DNA of 22,381 bases from an uncultured Clostridiaceae bacterium (GTDB taxonomy: Bacteria; Bacillota; Clostridia; Lachnospirales; Lachnospiraceae): NCBI GenBank assembly GCA_958441075.1, contig CAUCBQ010000012.1, positions 1 through 22,381 of the forward strand, given 5' to 3'. Below are positions 8,241-15,717 of the stretch, piece after piece; within the stretch, counting starts at the first letter, position 1; each line of letters starts with the position of its first letter. Below the pieces are notes generated by a model. It was not told where the DNA came from. It searched no databases and saw nothing but the letters and a program-made list of their open reading frames with translations. Position numbers and translations under genes: made by a program.

Positions 8241-10573
8241 TGGCATATTCACAGAAACGGCCTCCTGAGGCCAAAAAACTTCGTGTAGTCGGCGCACCTC
8301 TGATTAAACGGGATGCAAAGGCCCTTATAACAGGAAAACCGGTGTATACAGATGATCTTGCTATGAAGGACTGCCTGATTGTAAAGGTTCTGCGCAGTCC
8401 CTATGCCCATGCCCTTATCCGTGAGATTGACTGCGGAGTAGCCTCCAAGGTACAGGGAATCGAGTGCATCCTCACATGGAAGGACGTGCCCCAAAAGCGT
8501 TTTACCATGGCTGGACAGACCTATCCGGAGCCCAGCCCATATGACCGCCTGATCCTTGATCAGAGAGTGCGTTTCGTAGGCGACGCGGTAGCTATTGTGG
8601 CAGGAGAGGACGAGGCCTGTGTGGACAGGGCTATGCGCTTAATTAAGGTAAAATATGAGGTGTTAGAGCCTGTTCTCGATATGCACGACGCAAAGGACGG
8701 CGATATTCTGGTTCATCCTGAAGAGGACTGGAAGGCTCTCTGTCCCGTTGGCGCTGACAATATGCGCAACCTCTGTGCCTGCGGAAAGGATGAAGCGGGA
8801 GATCTGGAGGCGGCATTTGCAGGCAGCAGCCATGTAATCGAACGTGTTTACCATACAAAGGCAAACCAGCAGGCTATGATGGAGACCTTCCGGGCCTTTA
8901 CATATATGGATATATATGGAAGACTGGTTGTAACCGCTTCTACTCAGGTCACCTTCCATGTGCGCCGGATTCTGGCCCATGCACTGGATGTACCCAAGTC
9001 AAAGATCCGTGTAATCAAGCCCAGAATCGGAGGCGGCTTCGGAGCCAAGCAGACCGTAATTGCAGAGGTTTACCCGGCTATCGTAACCATGAAGACCGGA
9101 AAGCCGGCAAAAATCGTTTACAGCCGTTATGAATCCCAGATTGCCTCATCTCCCCGCCATGAGATGGAGATCCGGGTAAAATTAGGCTGTGATGACGAGG
9201 GTATTTTACAGGCCATGGACGTTTACACACTGTCCAATACAGGCGCTTATGGAGAGCACGGCCCTACCACAGTAGGACTTTCAGGACACAAGTCCATTCC
9301 TCTGTATGGAACGCCAAAGGCATTCCGTTTTGCCTATGATGTAGTATATACCAACCGTATGTCTGCAGGCGCTTACCGCGGATACGGAGCTACCCAGGGT
9401 ATTTTTGCGGTAGAGTCTGCAATCGACGAGCTGGCCGCAGAGCTTAAGATGGACCCGGTGAAGCTTCGTGAAAAAAATATGGTCCGTGAAGGACAGGTTA
9501 TGCCTGCATACTATGGAGAGACGGCACAGAGCTGCGCTCTGGACCGCTGTGTGGAGCGGGTAAAGGAAATGATCGGCTGGGATGAAAAATACCCCAGAAA
9601 AGATATGGGGAATGGAAAGGTCCGGGGCGTAGGCATTGCTATGGCTATGCAGGGTTCATCTATTTCAAAGGTAGATGTGGCTTCTGTAACCATCAAGGTA
9701 AATGACGACGGCTTTTATTCCATGACCATCGGAGCCTCCGATATGGGAACCGGCTGCGATACCACTCTGGCCCAGGTAGCGGCGGAATGTCTGAACTGTG
9801 AAATGGACGATATTGTTGTCTACGGCGTGGATACGGATATTTCTCCCTATGATTCAGGCTCCTATGCCTCCAGTACGGCATATCTGACGGGCAATGCAGT
9901 GGTAAAAACCTGTGAAGCGTTAAAGAAAAAGATTATAAAGAAGGCCGCAGAATACTTAAGCTGCGGCGAGGATGAACTGGAATTTACAGGAAAATCCGTA
10001 AAGCGTCTTACCCCGGTTTCTGAGGGCTTGGGACTTGAAAATGAGATTTCCCTTCAGGATATCGGAAACAGGGCTATGTGCTTTAACAACGAGGCCCTTC
10101 AGGCTACTGAATCCTGTACGTCTCCCGTATCGCCGCCTCCTTTCATGGCAGGTGCGGCAGAGGTAGAGGTAGATATGGAAACCGGACAGATCGAACTGCT
10201 CCAGTTTGTATCAGCGGTAGACTGCGGTACTCCCTTAAATGAGAATCTTGCAAGAGTACAGACCGAGGGCGGACTGGTACAGGGAATCGGTATGGCTCTT
10301 TATGAGGACATAACCTACCTGAAAAACGGCCATGTCTGCGAAAATTCCCTGATGCAGTACAAGCTTCCCACCCGTCTGGACATTGGCAGGGTGCAGGTTG
10401 AGCTGGAATGCAGCTATGAACCTACAGGTCCCTTTGGAGCCAAGTCCATCGGTGAGATTGTAATCAATACCCCGTCTCCGGCCATTGCAAATGCAGTATA
10501 TAATGCAGTCGGCGTCCGGATCAGAGAGCTTCCGATTACGGCTGAAAAGATATTTAACGGCTTAAACCAGTAA
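8240..10573 (+). CDS. Molybdenum hydroxylase large (Mo-cofactor) subunit, xanthine dehydrogenase family
   Basis: This 777-residue subunit binds the molybdopterin cofactor and hydroxylates the substrate. The N-terminal a/b-hammerhead domain (about 1-140) has ALITGKPVYTDDL and VLRSPYAHALI. The Mo-binding part has RIGGGFGAKQ (about 262-271) and AGAYRGYGATQG (R380). Near the C-terminus GAKSIGEIVINTP contains the expected catalytic glutamate, E739. Length and motifs indicate an intact enzyme. The segment where xanthine-type enzymes place a substrate-binding arginine does not align cleanly, so the substrate (purine, nicotinate, aldehyde or another heterocycle) is left open. No cofactor insertion factor (XdhC-like) or purine gene is nearby. 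AAAGGAGG precedes the start. Arginine is often CGT/CGC, unlike the AGG/CGG-rich neighbours, which suggests strong expression. Confidence 0.93.
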   Translation: MAYSQKRPPEAKKLRVVGAPLIKRDAKALITGKPVYTDDLAMKDCLIVKVLRSPYAHALIREIDCGVASKVQGIECILTWKDVPQKRFTMAGQTYPEPSPYDRLILDQRVRFVGDAVAIVAGEDEACVDRAMRLIKVKYEVLEPVLDMHDAKDGDILVHPEEDWKALCPVGADNMRNLCACGKDEAGDLEAAFAGSSHVIERVYHTKANQQAMMETFRAFTYMDIYGRLVVTASTQVTFHVRRILAHALDVPKSKIRVIKPRIGGGFGAKQTVIAEVYPAIVTMKTGKPAKIVYSRYESQIASSPRHEMEIRVKLGCDDEGILQAMDVYTLSNTGAYGEHGPTTVGLSGHKSIPLYGTPKAFRFAYDVVYTNRMSAGAYRGYGATQGIFAVESAIDELAAELKMDPVKLREKNMVREGQVMPAYYGETAQSCALDRCVERVKEMIGWDEKYPRKDMGNGKVRGVGIAMAMQGSSISKVDVASVTIKVNDDGFYSMTIGASDMGTGCDTTLAQVAAECLNCEMDDIVVYGVDTDISPYDSGSYASSTAYLTGNAVVKTCEALKKKIIKKAAEYLSCGEDELEFTGKSVKRLTPVSEGLGLENEISLQDIGNRAMCFNNEALQATESCTSPVSPPPFMAGAAEVEVDMETGQIELLQFVSAVDCGTPLNENLARVQTEGGLVQGIGMALYEDITYLKNGHVCENSLMQYKLPTRLDIGRVQVELECSYEPTGPFGAKSIGEIVINTPSPAIANAVYNAVGVRIRELPITAEKIFNGLNQ

Positions 10574-12382
10574 TTAAGCAAACTGACTGTTATACAGTTC
10601 CGCATAAGCGCCTCCTGATTCCAGGAGGCGTTTGTGGTTCCCCTGCTCGATGATGGTTCCGTTCTGCATTACCAGAATCAGGTCCGCATCCACAATGGTA
10701 GACAGGCGGTGGGCAATCACAAAGGAGGTACGTCCCTTCATCAGCGTATTCATGGCATGGCTGATTTCCATTTCAGTCCTGGTATCCACAGAGGAGGTGG
10801 CCTCATCCAGAATCAGGATGGCGGGATTACAGAGCATCACTCTCGCAATGGTAAGAAGCTGGCGCTGTCCTGCGGAAATGGTTTCTGCATCGCTTCCCAG
10901 AACCGTATCGTACCCTTTAGGCAGAGTCCTTATGAAAAAGTCGGCTCTGGCTGCCTTTGCGGCGGCAATGATCTCTTCTCTGGAGGCTTCCGGCTTTCCA
11001 TAGGCAATATTTTCTGCAATGGTTCCCTCAAAGAGCCAGGTATCCTGCAGCACCATGCCAAAGGCACGGCGCAGGTCAGCGCGGCTTAAGGTCCGGGTGT
11101 CGATACCGTCCAGAGAAATGGTTCCGCCGCCGATTTCGCAGAAGCGCATCAGCAGGTTAATCAGGGTAGTTTTTCCTGCACCCGTAGCGACTACGATGGC
11201 GATTTTCTGTCCCTTCTCTGCGGAAAAGCTGATATCAGACATAAGGGTGCGTTCCAGTGTGTATCCAAACCGGATATGGGAGAAATCCACATGGCCCTTT
11301 GGAGATGGAAGACATACAGGCTCTGCCGGATCAGGAATAATTTCCTCTTCATCCAGAAGCTCATAGACCCGTTCTACGGATGCAAGAGCGGATTGGAGAG
11401 AATTAATCATATAGGAAAGCTCCGTAATGGGTTCCCCGGCCTGGTTGGCATACTGGAAGAATGCCTGAAAACGCCCCGGCGTAAGATGGCCCTTTAACAG
11501 CATAAAGCCTCCGAGAACAGCCACGGCAACCTGTCCGAATCGGTTGATAATCCGGATTCCGGGGTTAATGGCATTGATAATCCAGTCCGTCCTTTCCGAT
11601 GCATCTGCCAGTTCTGCCGCGGCCTGACGGATCTGGGCCAGACTTTCTTCTTCCCGGTTAAACGCCTTAATCAGCATACGGCCGCTGTAGGCTTCTTCGA
11701 TCAGGCTGTTAAGCCTGCCGGTACAGTCCTGCCGTCTGGCAGCATAGCGGAGGGTTTTTCGTGAAGCTGCTTTGGCTGCCAGCAGGGAAAGGGCAGTAAA
11801 GATCAGAAAGACCGCGGTGAGGAACATATCAAAGACCGCCATTATATAAAGAGAGCCCAGAATGGTACCCACAGCCATAAACAGCCGCAGAAGGCCCGTC
11901 TGGAGGGCTTCAGACATTTTCTCCAGATCATTGGTAGCCCGGCTCATGATGGCTCCCGGCTGCTGGCGGTCAAAGAAGGATAAGGGAAGGCGGTTAAGTT
12001 TTTCGCTGATTTCCCCACGCAGCTGCAGGTTCAGCTTTTCCGCAAAGCTGGCCATGAGAAAGCTCTGAAGGGAATAAAAGATTCCGCATGCCAAAAACAT
12101 GAGAAGAAGGGAAAACAGCTGCCTTCCGCCCAGATCCCATGTGATCTGAAAGGTCTGGCCGGTCTGCATGGCTTCCTTCATCCGGTTCCAGATCAGGTCC
12201 ACCACATCCGCGCTGTATAAGGGGGCCATAACGGTAAAATACGTATAAAAGGCAATACAGATAAATACAACCGTCAGTCTCCATTTCTGCCGTCCCATGG
12301 AGCGTATAAAGCGCAGAATGGTTTTTTTCATATGTTTTGCTTCAAATACTTCTGTATCAAAATAATTCTGGTCATTTTCCAT
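10574..12382 (-). CDS. ABC exporter half-transporter, consensus-site subunit
   Basis: A 602-residue fusion of a six-helix exporter membrane domain (about 30-330) and an ATPase domain (about 350-600). Walker B D526-E527 and the switch histidine H558 (IAHRLSTI) are intact, and the signature is ISAGQ. Walker A reads VATGAGKTT: the position normally held by the first glycine is V398, while K404 is kept. It is the last gene of the marR-ABC-ABC unit, 35 bases after the partner. The pair matches the TM287/TM288 type of heterodimeric multidrug exporter, with this one as the catalytic (TM288-like) half. The substrate is unknown. Its stop abuts the stop of the convergent Mo hydroxylase gene. GGAGG lies rather far (about 12-13 bases) before the ATG. 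Confidence 0.93.
   Translation of the reverse strand: MENDQNYFDTEVFEAKHMKKTILRFIRSMGRQKWRLTVVFICIAFYTYFTVMAPLYSADVVDLIWNRMKEAMQTGQTFQITWDLGGRQLFSLLLMFLACGIFYSLQSFLMASFAEKLNLQLRGEISEKLNRLPLSFFDRQQPGAIMSRATNDLEKMSEALQTGLLRLFMAVGTILGSLYIMAVFDMFLTAVFLIFTALSLLAAKAASRKTLRYAARRQDCTGRLNSLIEEAYSGRMLIKAFNREEESLAQIRQAAAELADASERTDWIINAINPGIRIINRFGQVAVAVLGGFMLLKGHLTPGRFQAFFQYANQAGEPITELSYMINSLQSALASVERVYELLDEEEIIPDPAEPVCLPSPKGHVDFSHIRFGYTLERTLMSDISFSAEKGQKIAIVVATGAGKTTLINLLMRFCEIGGGTISLDGIDTRTLSRADLRRAFGMVLQDTWLFEGTIAENIAYGKPEASREEIIAAAKAARADFFIRTLPKGYDTVLGSDAETISAGQRQLLTIARVMLCNPAILILDEATSSVDTRTEMEISHAMNTLMKGRTSFVIAHRLSTIVDADLILVMQNGTIIEQGNHKRLLESGGAYAELYNSQFA
10606..10633 (+). terminator. Coding-embedded perfect hairpin, candidate terminator for the hydroxylase operon
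   Basis: AAGCGCCTCCTG (10606-10617) pairs with CAGGAGGCGTTT (10622-10633) around an ATTC loop: 12 pairs with one G-U. It lies inside the last codons of the opposing ABC gene (encoding RLLESGGA), about 33 bases after the hydroxylase stop codon. There is no other terminator-like structure there. The three T's are part of the stem and are followed by GTGG, so it is not a textbook terminator. Confidence 0.45.
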
Positions 12383-12417
12383 AAAATCAATGAACCTCCG
12401 TTAAAATATGACAGGAA

Positions 12418-14184
12418 TCAGGCTTCCCTAAGCTGGGAGCGGACGATGTCTTTATATACCGGACAGTGCTCCAGAAGCTGGGGATGGGTGCCAAGTCCCG
12501 CAATCTTTCCGTCATCCAGCACCAGAATCTGGTCCGCATGAAGGATGGTACTCACACGCTGGGCGATGATGAGCACAGCCGCATCCTTAGTGGCATCCTT
12601 TAGGGCATGGCGCAGGGCCGCATCTGTTTTGGCGTCCAGAGCAGAAAAGCTGTCGTCAAAGATATAAACGGCGGCCTTTTTTGTCAGTGCCCTGGCAATG
12701 GAAAGGCGCTGCTTCTGCCCGCCTGAAAAATTGGTGCCTCCCTGGGCCGTATGGGAAGCCAGACCGTCCGTCAGGTCATACACAAAGCCTGCCTGAGCCG
12801 TATCCAGAGCTTCCCGCAGCTCCGCTTCAGAGGCGTCAGGATTTCCATACCGCAGATTTTCCTCAATGGTTCCGGAAAACAGCCATGCCTTCTGAGGAAC
12901 ATAGGCAGCTGCTTTCCGCAGATCCTTCTGGGGAAGCTCCCGTATGTCCCTTCCGTCCAGAAGAATCCGTCCGGAGGTTACGTCGTGAAAGCGCAGGATC
13001 AGCTTGGCAATGGTAGATTTTCCGCTTCCCGTACCGCCGATAATGGCGGTAGTGGTTCCCTTCCGGCACTGAAAGGTGAGATGGCTTAAGGTGTCTTCAT
13101 CCGCATCCGGGAAGCGGAAGGTCACATCCTCAAAGGACAGGATGGGATGGGAGGAGGAGTCAAAATAAAGAGTTTCAAATCCTTCGGAATCAGGGTTCGC
13201 GGCTTCGGATTTGACCGGAAGCGGAATTCTATCCTGTATTTCCGGCTCCAGAGACAGAACCTCTGCCATTCGTTCTATACATACCAAGGCTCTGGGGACC
13301 ATGATGATTACCATCTGGGCCATCATAATATAGAACAGAATCCAGATGGCATATTCGGTTACAGCCGTAATTCCGCCGATTTCCATGGCCCCGGCTCCCG
13401 CCAGATTGCCGCCCACATACAGGATTGCCACAACGGTCAGATTGACTGCCGTATTAGCAAGGCTGTCCAGAGCTGCAAAGAGCCGGTTGGCCCGTATTGC
13501 AGAAAGTGCGTAGTCTGAAAAGGTCCTGTTTAACCGTCCGGACTCGTGGCGTTCCTTGCCAAAGGCCCGGATAACGCGCACGCCGGTAATATTTTCCCTT
13601 AGAACGGTATTTACCCGGTCTAAAAAGCGCTGAAGCCGTTCAAAAATAGGGGCGGCTTTTCGGATGATAAGGAAGCCCGCTGCCAGCAGAAGGATAACCA
13701 CAGCTGTAACCAGATATCCCATAGAAGGGTGAATCCGAAAGGCGAAAAGGATGCCCAGAATACACATGACCGGAACAGGAAGAACCATCTGCACACACAT
13801 GACAAAGGCAGTTTGTATGGAGTTGACGTCATTTAAAGTTCGTGTCACCATGGAAGCTGTGCCGAACCGTTCAAAATCCGCTGCGGAAAAGCTCAGGCTT
13901 TTTTCATATACGGCCACCCGCATATCACGGCCCAGTCTGGCAGACAGACGGGCGCAGAGAAAGCTTCCCCACAAAGCTCCAAAACCGGCTATAAGAGAGA
14001 TGGCAAGCATGATAATTCCTTCATGGAGTATGGAGGAAATACCCGCTCCCGCTGCCGCCAGGTTTAACATCCGGGCTGTCACCGTAGGCACCAGAAGAGC
14101 TCCCGCCACATCTAAAAGTACGGTAAGGAAGATAAGAACGCAGGTCATCCGGTAAGGTTTTAAAAATCGTATAAAATATCGCAT
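12418..14184 (-). CDS. ABC exporter half-transporter, degenerate-site subunit
   Basis: This 588-residue half-transporter has an exporter membrane domain (about 1-320) and an ATPase domain (about 345-588). Walker A is GGTGSGKST (K389) and the signature is FSGGQKQ. The Walker B catalytic glutamate is replaced by aspartate (D510-D511 in IFDDSFSALD), and the switch histidine is glutamine (Q542 in IAQRVSTI). Those two changes mark the degenerate half of heterodimeric exporters such as TM287/TM288. Its canonical signature would complete the active site of the partner encoded downstream. It follows marR by 16 bases, with AAAGGAG overlapping the marR stop codon, so all three are likely one transcript from the marR promoter. 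Confidence 0.93.
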   Translation of the reverse strand: MRYFIRFLKPYRMTCVLIFLTVLLDVAGALLVPTVTARMLNLAAAGAGISSILHEGIIMLAISLIAGFGALWGSFLCARLSARLGRDMRVAVYEKSLSFSAADFERFGTASMVTRTLNDVNSIQTAFVMCVQMVLPVPVMCILGILFAFRIHPSMGYLVTAVVILLLAAGFLIIRKAAPIFERLQRFLDRVNTVLRENITGVRVIRAFGKERHESGRLNRTFSDYALSAIRANRLFAALDSLANTAVNLTVVAILYVGGNLAGAGAMEIGGITAVTEYAIWILFYIMMAQMVIIMVPRALVCIERMAEVLSLEPEIQDRIPLPVKSEAANPDSEGFETLYFDSSSHPILSFEDVTFRFPDADEDTLSHLTFQCRKGTTTAIIGGTGSGKSTIAKLILRFHDVTSGRILLDGRDIRELPQKDLRKAAAYVPQKAWLFSGTIEENLRYGNPDASEAELREALDTAQAGFVYDLTDGLASHTAQGGTNFSGGQKQRLSIARALTKKAAVYIFDDSFSALDAKTDAALRHALKDATKDAAVLIIAQRVSTILHADQILVLDDGKIAGLGTHPQLLEHCPVYKDIVRSQLREA

Positions 14185-14200
14185 GAAGTTAAATTCTCCT

Positions 14201-14692
14201 TTATTCCCCGGAGGGGTGTTTCTTTTCAGGAATAATCAGAGCCAGCTCCGCTTCAAACAGCTCTAGCTGTCTGGCTGACAGCTCCAGACACAGCATCACT
14301 TCTTTGGATGTCATCTGTGCCAGAGACCGCTGTTCCGCCTCAATGAGAGGATCAATAATTCGGCGGCACAGCTGTTTTCCCATATCTGTCAGGCACACGG
14401 CCTTGGTATTTCCTGAGCCCGGCAGCTGGGTCAGCTTCACATACCCGTTTTTAACCAGACCGCTGATGGCAGAGTTTACCGTCTGCCGGGGAAGACTGCA
14501 CAGCTGGGCAAGTCCGTGCTGGGTAAAGGGCGGCGCACTCTCATCCGGCTCCGCTTCACAAAGACAGTAAAGGATGGAAAAAGCCGTATCGGAGAGATGG
14601 TGGGCTGCTGCGTAGGTGTGGTAAAGATTGCACTGACGGCGGTATATCTGGTTAAACTGAAGGTTTAGTTCTCTTGCAGTGTGCTTGCACAT
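14201..14692 (-). CDS. MarR family transcriptional regulator of the ABC exporter
   Basis: This is a winged-helix repressor of the MarR type, which usually binds its own promoter as a dimer and is released by small ligands. The 163-residue protein has the helix-turn-helix core (FTQHGLAQLCSLPRQTVNSA, then ISGLVKNGYVKL) and a wing (PGSGNTKAVCLT) followed by DMGKQL. The wing lacks the usual D-x-R pattern. An in-frame GTG eight codons upstream would lengthen it, but AAAGGAG lies 9 bases before the ATG at 14692 and would be inside that longer frame, so the ATG is preferred. It is first in an operon with the two ABC genes. The dyads in its promoter suggest autorepression. Confidence 0.9.
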   Translation of the reverse strand: MCKHTARELNLQFNQIYRRQCNLYHTYAAAHHLSDTAFSILYCLCEAEPDESAPPFTQHGLAQLCSLPRQTVNSAISGLVKNGYVKLTQLPGSGNTKAVCLTDMGKQLCRRIIDPLIEAEQRSLAQMTSKEVMLCLELSARQLELFEAELALIIPEKKHPSGE

Positions 14693-14718
14693 GGTTTTGA
14701 TCTCCTTTTCAGACACAT

Positions 14719-14734
14719 AATCCGATTGCGGTTT
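14719..14734. promoter_or_regulatory. Candidate MarR operator 1 (imperfect dyad)
   Basis: AATCCG-ATTG-CGGTTT: two 6-base arms (5 of 6 complementary) with a 4-base spacer. It lies just downstream of the predicted marR transcription start. It has the same arm sequence and spacing as the perfect dyad 33 bases away, close to three helical turns. Confidence 0.5.
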
Positions 14735-14745
14735 TTGTACAGGGG

Positions 14746-14774
14746 AGTATAAATCCGAAAACGGATTTTGTCAA
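14746..14774 (-). promoter_or_regulatory. SigmaA-type promoter of the marR-ABC operon
   Basis: On the minus strand TTGACA (14774-14769) is followed after exactly 17 bases by TATACT (14751-14746): a perfect -35 and a 5/6 -10. The start point would be near 14739, leaving about 47 bases before the marR ATG. Confidence 0.8.
14751..14768. promoter_or_regulatory. Candidate MarR operator 2 (perfect dyad in the promoter spacer)
   Basis: AAATCCG-AAAA-CGGATTT is a perfect 7-base inverted repeat. It fills the 17-base spacer between the -35 and -10 boxes of the marR promoter and abuts the -35 of the divergent promoter. A bound dimer would block RNA polymerase, the classical MarR autorepression layout. 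Confidence 0.65.
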
Positions 14775-14796
14775 GAGGGGAATTTTATGATAGGAT
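14768..14796 (+). promoter_or_regulatory. Candidate divergent promoter of the glutaredoxin-related gene
   Basis: TTGTCA (14768-14773) and TAGGAT (14791-14796) are 17 bases apart. The -35 overlaps the -35 of the marR promoter on the other strand, giving back-to-back promoters. TATGAT at 14786-14791 is an alternative -10, but without a well-placed -35. Confidence 0.4.
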
Positions 14797-14818
14797 ACAA
14801 AAAAAGAGGAGGCTGAAA

Positions 14819-15102
14819 ATGAAGGTAATCATGTATGGAAGTCATCTGTGTAAAGATACACTGTATGCAATTTATAAGCTGGAGGATATGGGAGCAGATC
14901 TGGAATTTAGAAATATCTCAGCCAGCCTGACAGAGATGAAAGCATTTTTGAAAATACGGGATGAAGGAACGCTGTTTGACGGGCAAAGGAAGAGGGAAAG
15001 ATCGGAGTTCCTTATTTTGAACTGGAAAATGGCCTGAAGACACTGAGCCTGCAGGAGGTGCTGGCGCTGATTAAGGAGGAAAGGTCTGCCGCCGTAAAAT
15101 GA
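14819..15102 (+). pseudogene. Frameshifted glutaredoxin-related protein
   Basis: The ATG at 14819 has GAGGAGG six bases upstream and opens a thioredoxin-fold protein beginning MKVIMYGSHLCKDTLYA, resembling small glutaredoxin-related proteins (COG4545-like by my reading). That frame degenerates after LFD and stops at 15037 (72 residues). The next frame, from about 14995, continues the family with GKIGVPYFELENG and LQEVLALIKEE to a TGA at 15102. One base added between 14981 and 14994 would join the two parts into about 95 residues with the expected five residues between LFD and GKIG. The likely cause is a one-base deletion, either real or a sequencing error. A single cysteine (SHLCKD) stands where glutaredoxins have CxxC. 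The role is unknown. Confidence 0.75.
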
Positions 15103-15108
15103 AAATTC

Positions 15109-15137
15109 TTGCATATCCCTTCTAAACGTTGTATACT
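15109..15137 (+). promoter_or_regulatory. Promoter of the Nudix gene
   Basis: TTGCAT (15109-15114) and TATACT (15132-15137) are separated by 17 bases. The -10 is good and the -35 is weak. Transcription would start near 15144, about 53 bases before the ATG. Confidence 0.55.
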
Positions 15138-15196
15138 AAAACCAGTTACGGCTGCGCAGAGCAGTCAGATTCACACCAAAACCAGGAGGGATTGCA

Positions 15197-15649
15197 ATGA
15201 TTGAAGCAACGAGCTGCGGCGGTGTGGTTATATTTCGAGGAAAGATCCTGGTTCTGTACAAGAATTATAAAAACAAGTACGAGGGCTGGGTTCTGCCCAA
15301 AGGAACCGTAGAAGCTGGAGAGGAATATAAGGAAACGGCGCTGCGAGAGGTAAAAGAAGAAACAGGAGTCAGCGCCTCCATCATCAAATATATCGGCAAA
15401 AGCCAGTATACCTTCAACACCCCACAGGATGTGGTAGAAAAGGATGTACATTGGTATTTGATGATGGCCGACAGCTATTACAGCAAACCACAGCGGGAAG
15501 AATACTTTCTGGATTCCGGGTATTACAAATTTTATGAGGCCTATCATCTGCTGAAATTTTCCAACGAAAAGCAGATTCTGGAAAAGGCGTATAATGAGTA
15601 TCTGGATCTGAAGAGGAGTAATCTTTGGGGAAGCAAGAAGTATTTTTAA
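15197..15649 (+). CDS. Nudix hydrolase
   Basis: Nudix enzymes hydrolyse nucleoside diphosphates linked to another moiety. The full Nudix box G-x5-E-x7-REVxEETGV occupies residues 36-58, with metal-binding glutamates E51, E54 and E55 in place. The 150-residue length and the GWVLPKGTVEAGE start resemble small Ap4A-hydrolase/MutT-like members, but no substrate-specific motif is recognised. AGGAGGG lies about 7 bases before the ATG. It appears to be a single-gene unit, with its own promoter and a strong terminator right after the stop codon. Confidence 0.92.
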   Translation: MIEATSCGGVVIFRGKILVLYKNYKNKYEGWVLPKGTVEAGEEYKETALREVKEETGVSASIIKYIGKSQYTFNTPQDVVEKDVHWYLMMADSYYSKPQREEYFLDSGYYKFYEAYHLLKFSNEKQILEKAYNEYLDLKRSNLWGSKKYF

Positions 15650-15658
15650 GGAATAAGG

Positions 15659-15706
15659 ACCTGTTGGTAAATGCATAAATAAGGCATTTGCCAACAGGTT
15701 TTTATT
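15659..15706 (+). terminator. Rho-independent terminator after the Nudix gene
   Basis: CCTGTTGGTAAATGC (15660-15674) pairs with GCATTTGCCAACAGG (15684-15698): 15 pairs, one of them G-U, with a 9-base loop and then TTTTTATT. The convergent SOD-family gene ends at 15718, so the stem may also serve that strand, although its T-tract is poor there. Confidence 0.9.
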
Positions 15707-15717
15707 GTAAAGCCAGT

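Noticed and set aside
14693..14716. GTG start for a longer MarR
   Set aside because: The AAAGGAG that best fits a start lies inside this extension and serves the ATG at 14692.
14981..14998. Programmed -1 frameshift in the glutaredoxin-related gene
   Set aside because: No slippery heptamer is in the right register and no strong downstream structure was seen; a simple one-base deletion explains it better.
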